From contig CAYVAT010000024.1 of the NCBI GenBank assembly GCA_964449165.1, positions 1-50,391 on the forward strand: a DNA stretch of 50,391 bases, read 5' to 3'. Position 1 is the first letter of the stretch. Each line of letters opens with the position of its first letter. Under the pieces are notes generated by a model that was given only the letters and a program-made list of their open reading frames with translations, was not told the DNA's origin and made no database searches. Shown piece by piece: positions 31,809 through 39,894 of this stretch. The stretch comes from CAYSCW01 sp964449165 (GTDB taxonomy: Bacteria > Acidobacteriota > Aminicenantia > Aminicenantales > Aminicenantaceae). Both the position numbers and the translations under genes were made by a program.

Positions 31809-32990
31809 ATGGCAGATCTCAGCCGTCGAAATTTCTTAACAGCTTTCGGCTCAGGGCTCTTGAGCCTGGGATTATCCAAGAAAGCCGAAGGTTTTTCTCC
31901 AGGAAAGAATGTACAGGATAAATCCTCTGCGCTCAAGATTCAGAAATATAATGCCCTGGGAAAAACCGGACTCAAGGTTTCTGATGTCAGCTTTGGAGCT
32001 ATTTCTCTTTTTGAACCCAATGTGTTGCGCTACGCATATGAGTGCGGAGTCAATTATTTTGACACAGCAGAAGACTACCTGAGGACAAAGAGCGAAACTT
32101 ACATCGGCCAGGCTCTGAAAGACATTCGGGATAAAGTCATCATCACCACCAAACATGGCTATTCACCCCGGGATAAGATCACCAAGGAGGATATCATCAC
32201 TCGTGTTGAGGCCAGTCTGAAACGGATGCAGACAGACTATGTGGATGTGGCCATGATTCACGGAGTCAGCGATCTTTCTTCCCTGGAAAACGAGGATCTC
32301 CAGGCTGCCTATTCTCAACTCAAGCAGGATGGTAAGGTCCGTTTCACAGGCTTTTCCACTCATAATCCCAAGCTCACACTCGAACAGGCTTTAGAGAGCG
32401 ATTTTGGCCAAGTCATCCTCTTCATCTACAACCACATGGAGGGAAAAGAGATTGAACCTCAGATAGAAAAAGCCCGGCAGAAAGGTATCGGGCTTGTTGC
32501 CATGAAGGTTTTTGCCGGCGGAAAGCATGGAAATCTCCAGTCTCTGATCAGCAAAGAAACGAGCTATCCTCAGGCTGCCATCCGCTGGGTTCTGAGCAAT
32601 CCCAACATCGATTGTTTAATAGCAACCATGAGCAGTTATTCCCATGTAGAAGAGTATGTCGCCGCATCTGGAAAACCTCTCAACAGAGCTGATCTTGAGG
32701 TGCTTGCAGAATATCAGCACCAAGTCGACAATCAATACTGCCGTGTGAGCTGCCAGGAGTGCCTTGAAGCCTGTCCCCATAACGTGGCCATCAATGATGT
32801 GCTTCGTTACAAGATGTATTTCGAGGATTACAGGATGGAAAAGGAGGCCATGCGCTATTATAAGGCCATGGAAGAGAGTCAAAAGCCCATTGTCTGTGCC
32901 AGCTGCCGAGGGTCCTGTGGCTCAGCCTGTCCTTATGGCCTCCAGGTTAAGGAAAAGCTTATCCATGCTCATGAGATATTATCCGTATAA
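31809..32990 (+). CDS. Tat-exported aldo/keto reductase with ferredoxin-like C-terminus
   Basis: 393 residues. A twin-arginine-type signal (LSRRNFLTAFGSGLLSLGLS) begins the protein. The AKR barrel (about 40-290) keeps the tetrad: Asp and Tyr in FDTAEDY, Lys in VIITTKHGY, His in AMIHGV. A C-terminal region has two cysteine clusters, CRVSCQECLEACPHNV and CASCRGSCGSACPYG, suited to 4Fe-4S clusters. It is likely a periplasmic oxidoreductase exchanging electrons with a partner; the substrate is unknown. AAAAGGAG precedes the ATG. Confidence 0.9.
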   Translation: MADLSRRNFLTAFGSGLLSLGLSKKAEGFSPGKNVQDKSSALKIQKYNALGKTGLKVSDVSFGAISLFEPNVLRYAYECGVNYFDTAEDYLRTKSETYIGQALKDIRDKVIITTKHGYSPRDKITKEDIITRVEASLKRMQTDYVDVAMIHGVSDLSSLENEDLQAAYSQLKQDGKVRFTGFSTHNPKLTLEQALESDFGQVILFIYNHMEGKEIEPQIEKARQKGIGLVAMKVFAGGKHGNLQSLISKETSYPQAAIRWVLSNPNIDCLIATMSSYSHVEEYVAASGKPLNRADLEVLAEYQHQVDNQYCRVSCQECLEACPHNVAINDVLRYKMYFEDYRMEKEAMRYYKAMEESQKPIVCASCRGSCGSACPYGLQVKEKLIHAHEILSV

Positions 32991-33034
32991 CATGGATAAG
33001 CAAGCTTAATATTTCTGAAAAAGTGATTGAGTAA

Positions 33035-33069
33035 ACCCCGTTATAAAGGACAGGGCTTTCTAACGGGGT
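33035..33069 (+). promoter_or_regulatory. Stable hairpin just before the MBL gene ribosome binding site
   Basis: ACCCCGTTA (33035-33043) pairs perfectly with TAACGGGGT (33061-33069). An inner AAAG/CTTT stem (33045-33048 with 33056-33059) extends it. AAGGAG follows 1 nt after the hairpin. It has no T-run, so it fits a 5'-leader or processing structure better than a terminator. Confidence 0.55.
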
Positions 33070-33084
33070 AAAGGAGATAGCGAT

Positions 33085-33822
33085 ATGAAAAATTTATTCT
33101 TGTTTTTCATCCTATTTATCTCAGGAAGCTTTTTCATGATGCTGGCTTCTCAGGATTTTGAGGAGGATATCTTCGATACTTCCCAGGGCCAGCTAAAAAT
33201 CATGTTCATCGGCCATGGAACTCTGATGTTTACATTCGGAGAGAAGATTATCCACGTCGACCCCGTAGGCCGGTATGCCGATTACAGCCAGCTTCCCAAG
33301 GCAGATATGATCTTCATCACCCACGAGCACGGCGATCATCTGGATCCACAAGCCATCGCTGCAATTCGTACTGACAGCACTGATATTATTCTCACCGAAA
33401 AATGCACCGAGAAAGTCGACGGCGGAATCGTCATGAAAAACGGCGACACAGAAACCGTCCAGGGACTGAAGATCGAAGCTGTTCCAGCCTACAACATCGT
33501 CCACATGCGTCAAGGCAGCGTGCCTTTCCATCCCAAAGGAGATGGAAACGGCTACATAATAACTTTCGGCGACAAGAGGGTCTATGTCGCCGGGGATACG
33601 GAGAATACGCCAGAGATGAAGGAGCTGGAAGATATCGACATTGCTTTTTTGCCCATGAATCTTCCCTACACCATGACTCCTGAGATGGTGGCAGACGCGG
33701 CCAAAGCTTTCAGGCCCAACATCCTTTATCCCTATCACTACGGAGATACGGACACCTCAGAGCTTGTGGAATTGCTCAGGGATGAGAAAGACATTGAAGT
33801 GCGTATCAGGGATATGAAATAA
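33085..33822 (+). CDS. Exported metallo-beta-lactamase-fold hydrolase
   Basis: 245 residues with an N-terminal signal/anchor (LFLFFILFISGSFFMML). The UlaG-like MBL core has FIGHGTLMF, metal motif THEHGDHLD (HxHxDH at 80-85), AYNIVH, YVAGDTENT and YPYHYGDT, so all metal ligands are present. It probably hydrolyses a phosphodiester, lactone or ester in the periplasm; the substrate cannot be told. It is third in the plus-strand set, 94 bp after the reductase. It ends directly at the stop of the convergent NamZ gene. Confidence 0.9.
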   Translation: MKNLFLFFILFISGSFFMMLASQDFEEDIFDTSQGQLKIMFIGHGTLMFTFGEKIIHVDPVGRYADYSQLPKADMIFITHEHGDHLDPQAIAAIRTDSTDIILTEKCTEKVDGGIVMKNGDTETVQGLKIEAVPAYNIVHMRQGSVPFHPKGDGNGYIITFGDKRVYVAGDTENTPEMKELEDIDIAFLPMNLPYTMTPEMVADAAKAFRPNILYPYHYGDTDTSELVELLRDEKDIEVRIRDMK

Positions 33823-35148
33823 CTAGTCGTAGATCAAATAGGATTTCCTCATCTCGGAGAAATCTCTCAATCCATTCGTATAGCTTTGCACAATATTTCT
33901 AACCTCTTCCCCATTTTCGATGGCTTCCCTAATCGTGGAAGTGCCCATGATTTTATCGAAATAATCCTCATGAAATCGAAATTTCTCAGGGTAGAGATTC
34001 TTGACCGTCTTTATAATATGGAGAGTGGTCTCAAAAGGTCTGTATTTTCCTCTATTCAAGATATGGATCTGGGCTCCTCCGCATAACTGCCCTTCATATT
34101 TGGAAAAAGCGGGTGTAAACCATGCTTCCCTGAAGGTGGCTCCTGGGAGCATAAGGGCGTTAAGCCTTTTGGTCAGCTCGTGGCCGTCGATCCAAGGCGC
34201 TCCGAACAATTCAAAGGGTCTTGTGGTTCCCCTGCCTTCAGATATACTGGTTCCTTCCAAAAAGACCTGGCCGGGATAAACAGTGGCTGTATCCAGTGTA
34301 GGTATATTGGGGGAAGGAATGATCCAGGGAAGATTTATTTCATCATACCACATCTTCCTCTCCCAACCTTCCACGGGAATAATTGTTAGGCTGACTTTCT
34401 TCTTCAAGAATCGATCGTTGAAAAGCTGGGCCAGCTCCCCCACTGTCATCCCGTGTCTTACCGGGATGGGATAAAGGCCTACGAACGAACTGTGCTCAGG
34501 ATATTCCAGCAGCGGCCCCTCCATATCTTCACCGTTTATGGGATTCGGCCTGTCCAAGACTATGAAATCAATACTGTTCTCTGCGCAAGCTTCCATGCAG
34601 TAGGCCATGGTGGCAATGTAGGTATAGATTCTTGTTCCCACATCCTGGATGTCAAAGACCATCACATCCAGGCTCCCGATCATGCCTGCTTCAGGAATTT
34701 TTCCCTTCTCTTGAGTGTCAAATGTGCGCATGTAGTCATCGATGTTTTTGAGCATTCCAGAAAAAGGCTTCTCCGACTGTCCGTAAAGGCTGAAGACCGG
34801 AATATCATATTTTTCATCTCTATAGAAAGGCACATACTCTCCGGCCTGGGCGTTACCTCTTACACCATGCTCAGGTCCGTACAATGCAGCCAGATTTATT
34901 CCTTTATTTTCATAAAAAAGGTCTATGGTGCTGTGTAAAAGGCTGTCAACTCCACTTGGATTTGTCACCAGTCCTACTTTTTTCCCTTCCACCAGATCCA
35001 GATGTTTCTCCAGAAAAACCTCGACTCCCGGCTTTACCCTGGATAGCATCGGAGAAACGGCCTCCTCTGTTCCTCTCTCGCAGGCGGGGACAGTGCTCAG
35101 GATTATTAATAAACAAATGGCGAATATTCCTTGCTTAAAACTTCTCAT
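33823..35148 (-). CDS. namZ: DUF1343 exo-beta-N-acetylmuramidase-like lipoprotein
   Basis: 441 residues. Lipobox (STVPAC, Cys23) follows a short signal. DUF1343 signatures are KVGLVTNPSG, ALYGPEHGVRG, MVFDIQDVGTRIYTYIATM, DRPNPING, VRHGMTVGELA and FLEGTSISEGRGTTRPFE. Characterised members (Bacillus NamZ/YbbC, Tannerella) remove terminal MurNAc from peptidoglycan fragments. It lies 18 bp after a beta-galactosidase gene on the same strand. Gene symbol by family analogy. Confidence 0.9.
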   Translation of the reverse strand: MRSFKQGIFAICLLIILSTVPACERGTEEAVSPMLSRVKPGVEVFLEKHLDLVEGKKVGLVTNPSGVDSLLHSTIDLFYENKGINLAALYGPEHGVRGNAQAGEYVPFYRDEKYDIPVFSLYGQSEKPFSGMLKNIDDYMRTFDTQEKGKIPEAGMIGSLDVMVFDIQDVGTRIYTYIATMAYCMEACAENSIDFIVLDRPNPINGEDMEGPLLEYPEHSSFVGLYPIPVRHGMTVGELAQLFNDRFLKKKVSLTIIPVEGWERKMWYDEINLPWIIPSPNIPTLDTATVYPGQVFLEGTSISEGRGTTRPFELFGAPWIDGHELTKRLNALMLPGATFREAWFTPAFSKYEGQLCGGAQIHILNRGKYRPFETTLHIIKTVKNLYPEKFRFHEDYFDKIMGTSTIREAIENGEEVRNIVQSYTNGLRDFSEMRKSYLIYD

Positions 35149-35166
35149 GGATATCTCCTCATTTAA

Positions 35167-38100
35167 TCATTCCTTCCCGGAACTTCCACAAAGGTGTATG
35201 TTTCGGCTGTAAATATCCATAGGGTTATCCTTCTCCAGCTCAATGGGCCGAAGCCGGAAGGAATAGAAGTAGGATTTTGGCCACAAAGTGCACCACTCAT
35301 GAGGCCGTGCTCCCCAGCTATTGTCTCCGCCTACACCTGTCTGCTTGAAGTCAAGGTGGAGAGTGAGCGACTGCTTCCGGGTCATCTCAAACTTATGCTT
35401 TGCTTTCTCCATATCTGAAATCGTGTAGTGATGGGCACTGACGCTCAAAAGGGGCATGCCCACGGCCAAGAGGCCTACTCCTTCCTGGTTGGTCAGGGAG
35501 ACCCAGCGGATATCTGTCTTGTTTCCATTCTCCTGAGGCCGGGAATAATCCACAAACTGTTCATCCACTGTTCCGCTGTAAAGGCCGATTCTGGCTCCAC
35601 TCTTGCGGTCCCAGTATGTTTCATGAGGACCGCGGCCGTACCACCTGATGTTCTCCAACCCGGAAGGCACCGTCATCTCCATCCCGAATCTAGGGAGTTC
35701 AGGAAGATTACCGACGGGTTTGAAGCTGACATCAATCACAATCTCTCCGTTGCCAAAAACCGTCATAACTGTTCTATGAAGTGAGTCATTGGCAGCAACT
35801 GCACTTCTCACCGTGATCTGTACTGCCTGGGGTGATAGACGCTTGACCAAAACATTTTCGATCCTCCTGTCGCGCACGGCATTGCGCCAGACTGCACAGC
35901 GCTGGGGCATTCCGTTTCCGATGTCGTTATCTATGGGAGCCCGCCAAAATTGGGGAAGAGGGCCTCTCTCAACGAGCACAAGCCCTTTATACTCGAAAGA
36001 AGTGATGGCTGCCTCTTTCTTGGAGAAGACAAGTTTAAAATCTTTCCCCGAAAAGAGCACAATGTCCGCTTCTTCAATATACTCCAGCTCAGGCAGCGAT
36101 GAAAGAGACAATTCCGTCCCAGCGGACGTATTCCACGGCATCTGAAACTGCTCCCAGGCAACTTTGTGGCCTTTATCTGCCCAGGATGTAGACTGACCCA
36201 GACGAAAGTTTATTTCAATCCAGTATTCTCTCCCCGGCTTAAGAGGAGGTTTTGAGAACTGGATGGTAACTTCTTTACTCTCTCTGGCAGCAATATTCAG
36301 GACAGGAAGGCGCCCCTTTTCCAGAACCTGAGCATTCTCCTTGAGGGCCCATGTTCCTTCAATATCTCCTAAATCTGAAAAATCGTATCTGTTGAAAATT
36401 CTGACATTACCCTTCTTTAGATCCACCGGGTCGACATGGATATACTGATAGACTTTTTTCACCTCATAAAGACTGGGATGAGGAGTTCTGTCAGGAGCGA
36501 CCAATCCATTCATGCAGAAATTGCCAGCGCTTGGAGTGCCCGGTGGTCCAAAATCTCCGCCGTAAGCCCAAAAATATTCCTTCTCATTTCCCGGTACCTT
36601 CTCCCTCAGTCCCTGATCGACCCAATCCCAGATGAAACCACCTTGCAGATGTTTATACCTGTATATGAGGTACCAGTAAGCAGAAAGATCTCCTACGCTG
36701 TTTCCCATAGCGTGGGCATATTCGCACATGATAAAAGGGCGATCAAGGTCTCTTTGAGCAAATTCCCAGACACGATCTGGATAAGGATACATAGGACAGA
36801 TGATATCGGTATGAGGCCGCTCCTCGGCTCTCTCGTAATGGACTGGCCGTGTAGAGTCTCTCTGGTGAATCCAGGAGGAAGTAGCCTCGAAATTCGGTCC
36901 GTCTCCTGCCTCATTGCCCAACGACCAGATGATGACAGAGGGATAGTTTTTATCCCGCTCGACCATGCGTATTGTCCGGTCCATGTGGGCCTTCCTCCAT
37001 TCCGGTTTATTAGCCAGAGTTCTCTCCGGCCTGTAGCCCATACCGTGCGATTCGATGTTTGCCTCATCTATAAGGTAGATTCCGTATCTGTCGCAGAGGT
37101 CATACCATTTTGGATAGTCGGGATAATGGCTGGTCCGGACTGCGTTGATGTTAGACTGTTTCATGAGCTTGATATCAAGGATCATCGACTCTGTGGAAAC
37201 AGTGTGGCCTGTGTCCGGGTCATGTTCATGGCGGTTAACACCTTTGATCAGGATAGGAACACCATTGAGCAGAAGCTGTCCTCGCTTTATTTCCACCTTC
37301 CTGAAACCAACTTTGCACGGTATGATTTCAACGGTATCGCCAGCCTCGTTCTCTAAATCCAGCAAAAGAGTATAAAGGTGAGGGCTCTCTGCCGACCACT
37401 TTTTTGGGTTTATCACGGCTTTCTCAAAATTAAGAGAGAGCTCACCCGCTGCTTCAACCACTCCTTCCCTTTTAATCGGCTCGAAGATGGGATTTTCTTC
37501 AGAATCAAGAAGAAAAGCTTTCACCGTGAATGGAGAAGCGGTTGTGCCGTAATTTGCAATTCTCACTTCGATTTTGAGCTTTCCATCCCGGTAAGCTTCG
37601 TCCAAATCCGTAACTGCCCAAAAATCTCGGATATGAAGCGAACCGGTGGAAAAAAGGTAAACATCCCTGAAGATTCCGCTCAGACGCCAGAAATCCTGGT
37701 CCTCCAGATAAGAGCCGTCGCTCCAGCGATAGACCTCAACCGCGAGTAAATTCTCATCCTCCTTTAAATAGGGAGTAATGTTGAACTCAGCAGGAGTGCG
37801 GCTTCCCTGACTATAGCCAACTTCCCTGCCGTTGACCCAGACATAAAAGGCCGACTCTACTCCGTCAAAGTGAAGAAACACCTGGCGTGTGCGCCAGGAA
37901 TCAGGAACTCTGAACCAGCAGCGGTAGGAGCCGACAGGATTATTATCATGAGGAATGTGGGGAGGATCGGGTTTTCCGAAAGGATAATCACTATTTGTGT
38001 ATATGGGGACACCATATCCCTGAAGCTGCCAGTTGGAAGGCACGGGGATTTCATCCCAGGAGCTGTCATCAAAGTCAGTTCGCTGGAAGTCTTGGGGCCT

Positions 38101-38409
38101 CTCTGCAGGCTTTTTTACCCAGTGGAATTTCCAGAGTCCATTCAAGGACAAAAAGAAAGGCGATACGGAGAACTCGCCTTTTAGAGCACTTTCCCGATCA
38201 GAATAAACCATAAAAGTAGCGTGGGGAAGTTCCTTGTTCCGCCCTACGATCTCCGGATTTTCCCAATCGTAAGGCTCCTGACCCTGCCCTAAAAAGAGAC
38301 TCGTTCCCATCATAGAACAGACAATAAAGATTCCTATGATTATTACTGCTTTGCGCAAGCCTTTATTATCCTCGAGTCTTTCTTTCCTGGATTTTTTTAT
38401 CTCATTCAC
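35167..38409 (-). CDS. GH2 beta-galactosidase (LacZ-type, large), membrane-anchored or secreted
   Basis: 1080 residues, starting GTG at 38409 with GGAGG 7 nt upstream. A hydrophobic segment (AVIIIGIFIVCSMMGTSLFLG, about 20-41) precedes the LacZ order: sugar-binding jelly roll, Ig-like domain, TIM barrel and C-terminal beta-galactosidase small chain. The acid/base Glu is in WSLGNEAGDGP (near 499) and the nucleophile Glu in IMCEYAHAMGN (near 562). It would release galactose or a related sugar outside the cytoplasm. A LacI-type palindrome lies 89 bp upstream. Confidence 0.93.
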   Translation of the reverse strand: MNEIKKSRKERLEDNKGLRKAVIIIGIFIVCSMMGTSLFLGQGQEPYDWENPEIVGRNKELPHATFMVYSDRESALKGEFSVSPFFLSLNGLWKFHWVKKPAERPQDFQRTDFDDSSWDEIPVPSNWQLQGYGVPIYTNSDYPFGKPDPPHIPHDNNPVGSYRCWFRVPDSWRTRQVFLHFDGVESAFYVWVNGREVGYSQGSRTPAEFNITPYLKEDENLLAVEVYRWSDGSYLEDQDFWRLSGIFRDVYLFSTGSLHIRDFWAVTDLDEAYRDGKLKIEVRIANYGTTASPFTVKAFLLDSEENPIFEPIKREGVVEAAGELSLNFEKAVINPKKWSAESPHLYTLLLDLENEAGDTVEIIPCKVGFRKVEIKRGQLLLNGVPILIKGVNRHEHDPDTGHTVSTESMILDIKLMKQSNINAVRTSHYPDYPKWYDLCDRYGIYLIDEANIESHGMGYRPERTLANKPEWRKAHMDRTIRMVERDKNYPSVIIWSLGNEAGDGPNFEATSSWIHQRDSTRPVHYERAEERPHTDIICPMYPYPDRVWEFAQRDLDRPFIMCEYAHAMGNSVGDLSAYWYLIYRYKHLQGGFIWDWVDQGLREKVPGNEKEYFWAYGGDFGPPGTPSAGNFCMNGLVAPDRTPHPSLYEVKKVYQYIHVDPVDLKKGNVRIFNRYDFSDLGDIEGTWALKENAQVLEKGRLPVLNIAARESKEVTIQFSKPPLKPGREYWIEINFRLGQSTSWADKGHKVAWEQFQMPWNTSAGTELSLSSLPELEYIEEADIVLFSGKDFKLVFSKKEAAITSFEYKGLVLVERGPLPQFWRAPIDNDIGNGMPQRCAVWRNAVRDRRIENVLVKRLSPQAVQITVRSAVAANDSLHRTVMTVFGNGEIVIDVSFKPVGNLPELPRFGMEMTVPSGLENIRWYGRGPHETYWDRKSGARIGLYSGTVDEQFVDYSRPQENGNKTDIRWVSLTNQEGVGLLAVGMPLLSVSAHHYTISDMEKAKHKFEMTRKQSLTLHLDFKQTGVGGDNSWGARPHEWCTLWPKSYFYSFRLRPIELEKDNPMDIYSRNIHLCGSSGKE

Positions 38410-38497
38410 AGCCTTTCCTCCCTTTTTTCCTTATTTATTACATGAATTCAATGATAAAAATCAAAAGAAATAATTAAAACAAAATTTAAAAAACAGC

Positions 38498-38511
38498 TTG
38501 AATCGTTTCAA
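38498..38511. promoter_or_regulatory. Candidate LacI-family operator before the beta-galactosidase gene
   Basis: TTGAATCGTTTCAA is an inverted repeat around a central CG, with 12 of 14 positions symmetric. This form is common to LacI-type sugar repressors. It is in the 140-bp AT-rich gap between the kinase-like and beta-galactosidase genes. No LacI-type gene is in the window. Confidence 0.45.
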
Positions 38512-38549
38512 CTTAGGTTGGTCAATGGCCTTTGGATGCAATAAAATTT

Positions 38550-39662
38550 TTAGGAGCTATTGACCTTTTTACCAGCTTTTTTTATGATCGCCTGCATTTC
38601 ACTATACTGATCATCCATGCTGTGGAGAAGCTTAAACTGGGCCCTTGCTCTCTGCAAATTATGATATTCGTACTTTACCTTGAAATATTTGTCTCCATCG
38701 AGAAAGTCGGTTAAAAACCTCAAGCCAATCATAAAAGTCAATAATTTAGCTCCAAATGCCAGATATTCAATCTCTGTCTCTGTGATAAATGGCTTTGTCT
38801 CTTCGAGAAACCCTCTGGAGAGCGCCTCAAACAACCCAATATCCATCCCTACCTTGTTGAGTTCTTTCTCATCTTCGGCACCCGTATTTGTAGCTGTCCT
38901 GACGGCATCGCCAAAATCATAATGTACATATCCCGGCATAACAGTATCGAGATCGATAACACATAACGGCTTGTCCTCTTTGTCAAAGAGGATATTGTTA
39001 AATTTTGTGTCGTTGTGAGTGACTCTTAGAGAAATTTTCCCTTCTCTTCCCAGGCGGCTTATACACTTCATCTCATCAGCTCGAGCTTTTACAAGCTCTA
39101 ATTCTTGTGGGATATCTTTTACTCTGCTTGCTGGGTCTTTTTTTACAGTATCATAAAATTTTACCAGGCGTTTTTCAACATTGTGGAAATCAGGAATCGT
39201 TTCATAGAATGCCCCTGGTGACAAATCTGTCAATAGCGCCAGAAATCTCCCAAACTCTCTTCCGCCTATATAGGCCCTCTCTGGGCTGTTGACTATATCG
39301 TATGACCGGCTGTCTGGGATGTAGACCATCATTCTCCAGAAATTGCCTCGCGAATCCCTGTGATAATATTTTCCGTCCTTGGCAGGTATAAAAGTTAGGC
39401 ATTTCATCGTCGCCTTTAAATCCGGTCTTTTATCGATTTTTTTTTGAATATGCTTTGTCACTTTTTCGATGTTGCTCATCAAGTGTTGAACATTCCTGAA
39501 GACATGATGGTTGATTTTCTGCAATAAATAATCTTGCGCGACTTCCTCAGCAGTGAGTATAAGATAAGTATCGTGAATGTGGCCGGAACCATAAGTCTGT
39601 CCCTCTATGTAGGTTCCATTAATTCGAAAATGATTAATTATTGAACCCAGATCTGGCGTCAT
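38550..39662 (-). CDS. N-acetylhexosamine kinase-like phosphotransferase
   Basis: 370 residues, aminoglycoside/choline-kinase-like fold. It shows the NahK-type pattern: opening FRINGTYIEGQTYGSGHIHDTYLI, catalytic loop THNDTKFNNILFD (near 212-224), and metal-binding VIDLDTVMPGYVHYDFGDAVR. Bifidobacterial NahK makes sugar-1-phosphates from GlcNAc/GalNAc. Here it would accept N-acetylhexosamines released by the neighbouring glycosidases. A choline or homoserine kinase reading is less likely. It is upstream of beta-galactosidase on the same strand. Confidence 0.8.
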   Translation of the reverse strand: MTPDLGSIINHFRINGTYIEGQTYGSGHIHDTYLILTAEEVAQDYLLQKINHHVFRNVQHLMSNIEKVTKHIQKKIDKRPDLKATMKCLTFIPAKDGKYYHRDSRGNFWRMMVYIPDSRSYDIVNSPERAYIGGREFGRFLALLTDLSPGAFYETIPDFHNVEKRLVKFYDTVKKDPASRVKDIPQELELVKARADEMKCISRLGREGKISLRVTHNDTKFNNILFDKEDKPLCVIDLDTVMPGYVHYDFGDAVRTATNTGAEDEKELNKVGMDIGLFEALSRGFLEETKPFITETEIEYLAFGAKLLTFMIGLRFLTDFLDGDKYFKVKYEYHNLQRARAQFKLLHSMDDQYSEMQAIIKKAGKKVNSS

Positions 39663-39689
39663 CTTTCTGCATTCTTAAATACCACTTTT

Positions 39690-39715
39690 AAATTGGGGAC
39701 ACAATACCTATTTCC
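39690..39715 (+). repeat. Possible remnant end of a mobile repeat
   Basis: AATTGGGGACACAATACC-type sequence in the gap between divergent genes. From memory, similar stretches flank REP/transposase-related elements in other genomes. It is a single copy in this window, so support is weak. Confidence 0.25.
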
Positions 39716-39894
39716 TTATTTTCCCGATAGCCAGAAAATGTATCCAGATGGGTTCCACCCTTTTTCAATACAACGCTTGAGATTTTATTTTTTCCGCACT
39801 TTATCATAAACAACTGAGGTATTCAATAAAAGCCATAAACTCAAGTGTTGCAGTTAGGCAATATTTTGAATATATTCAAAGCGAGGAGGTCAAG

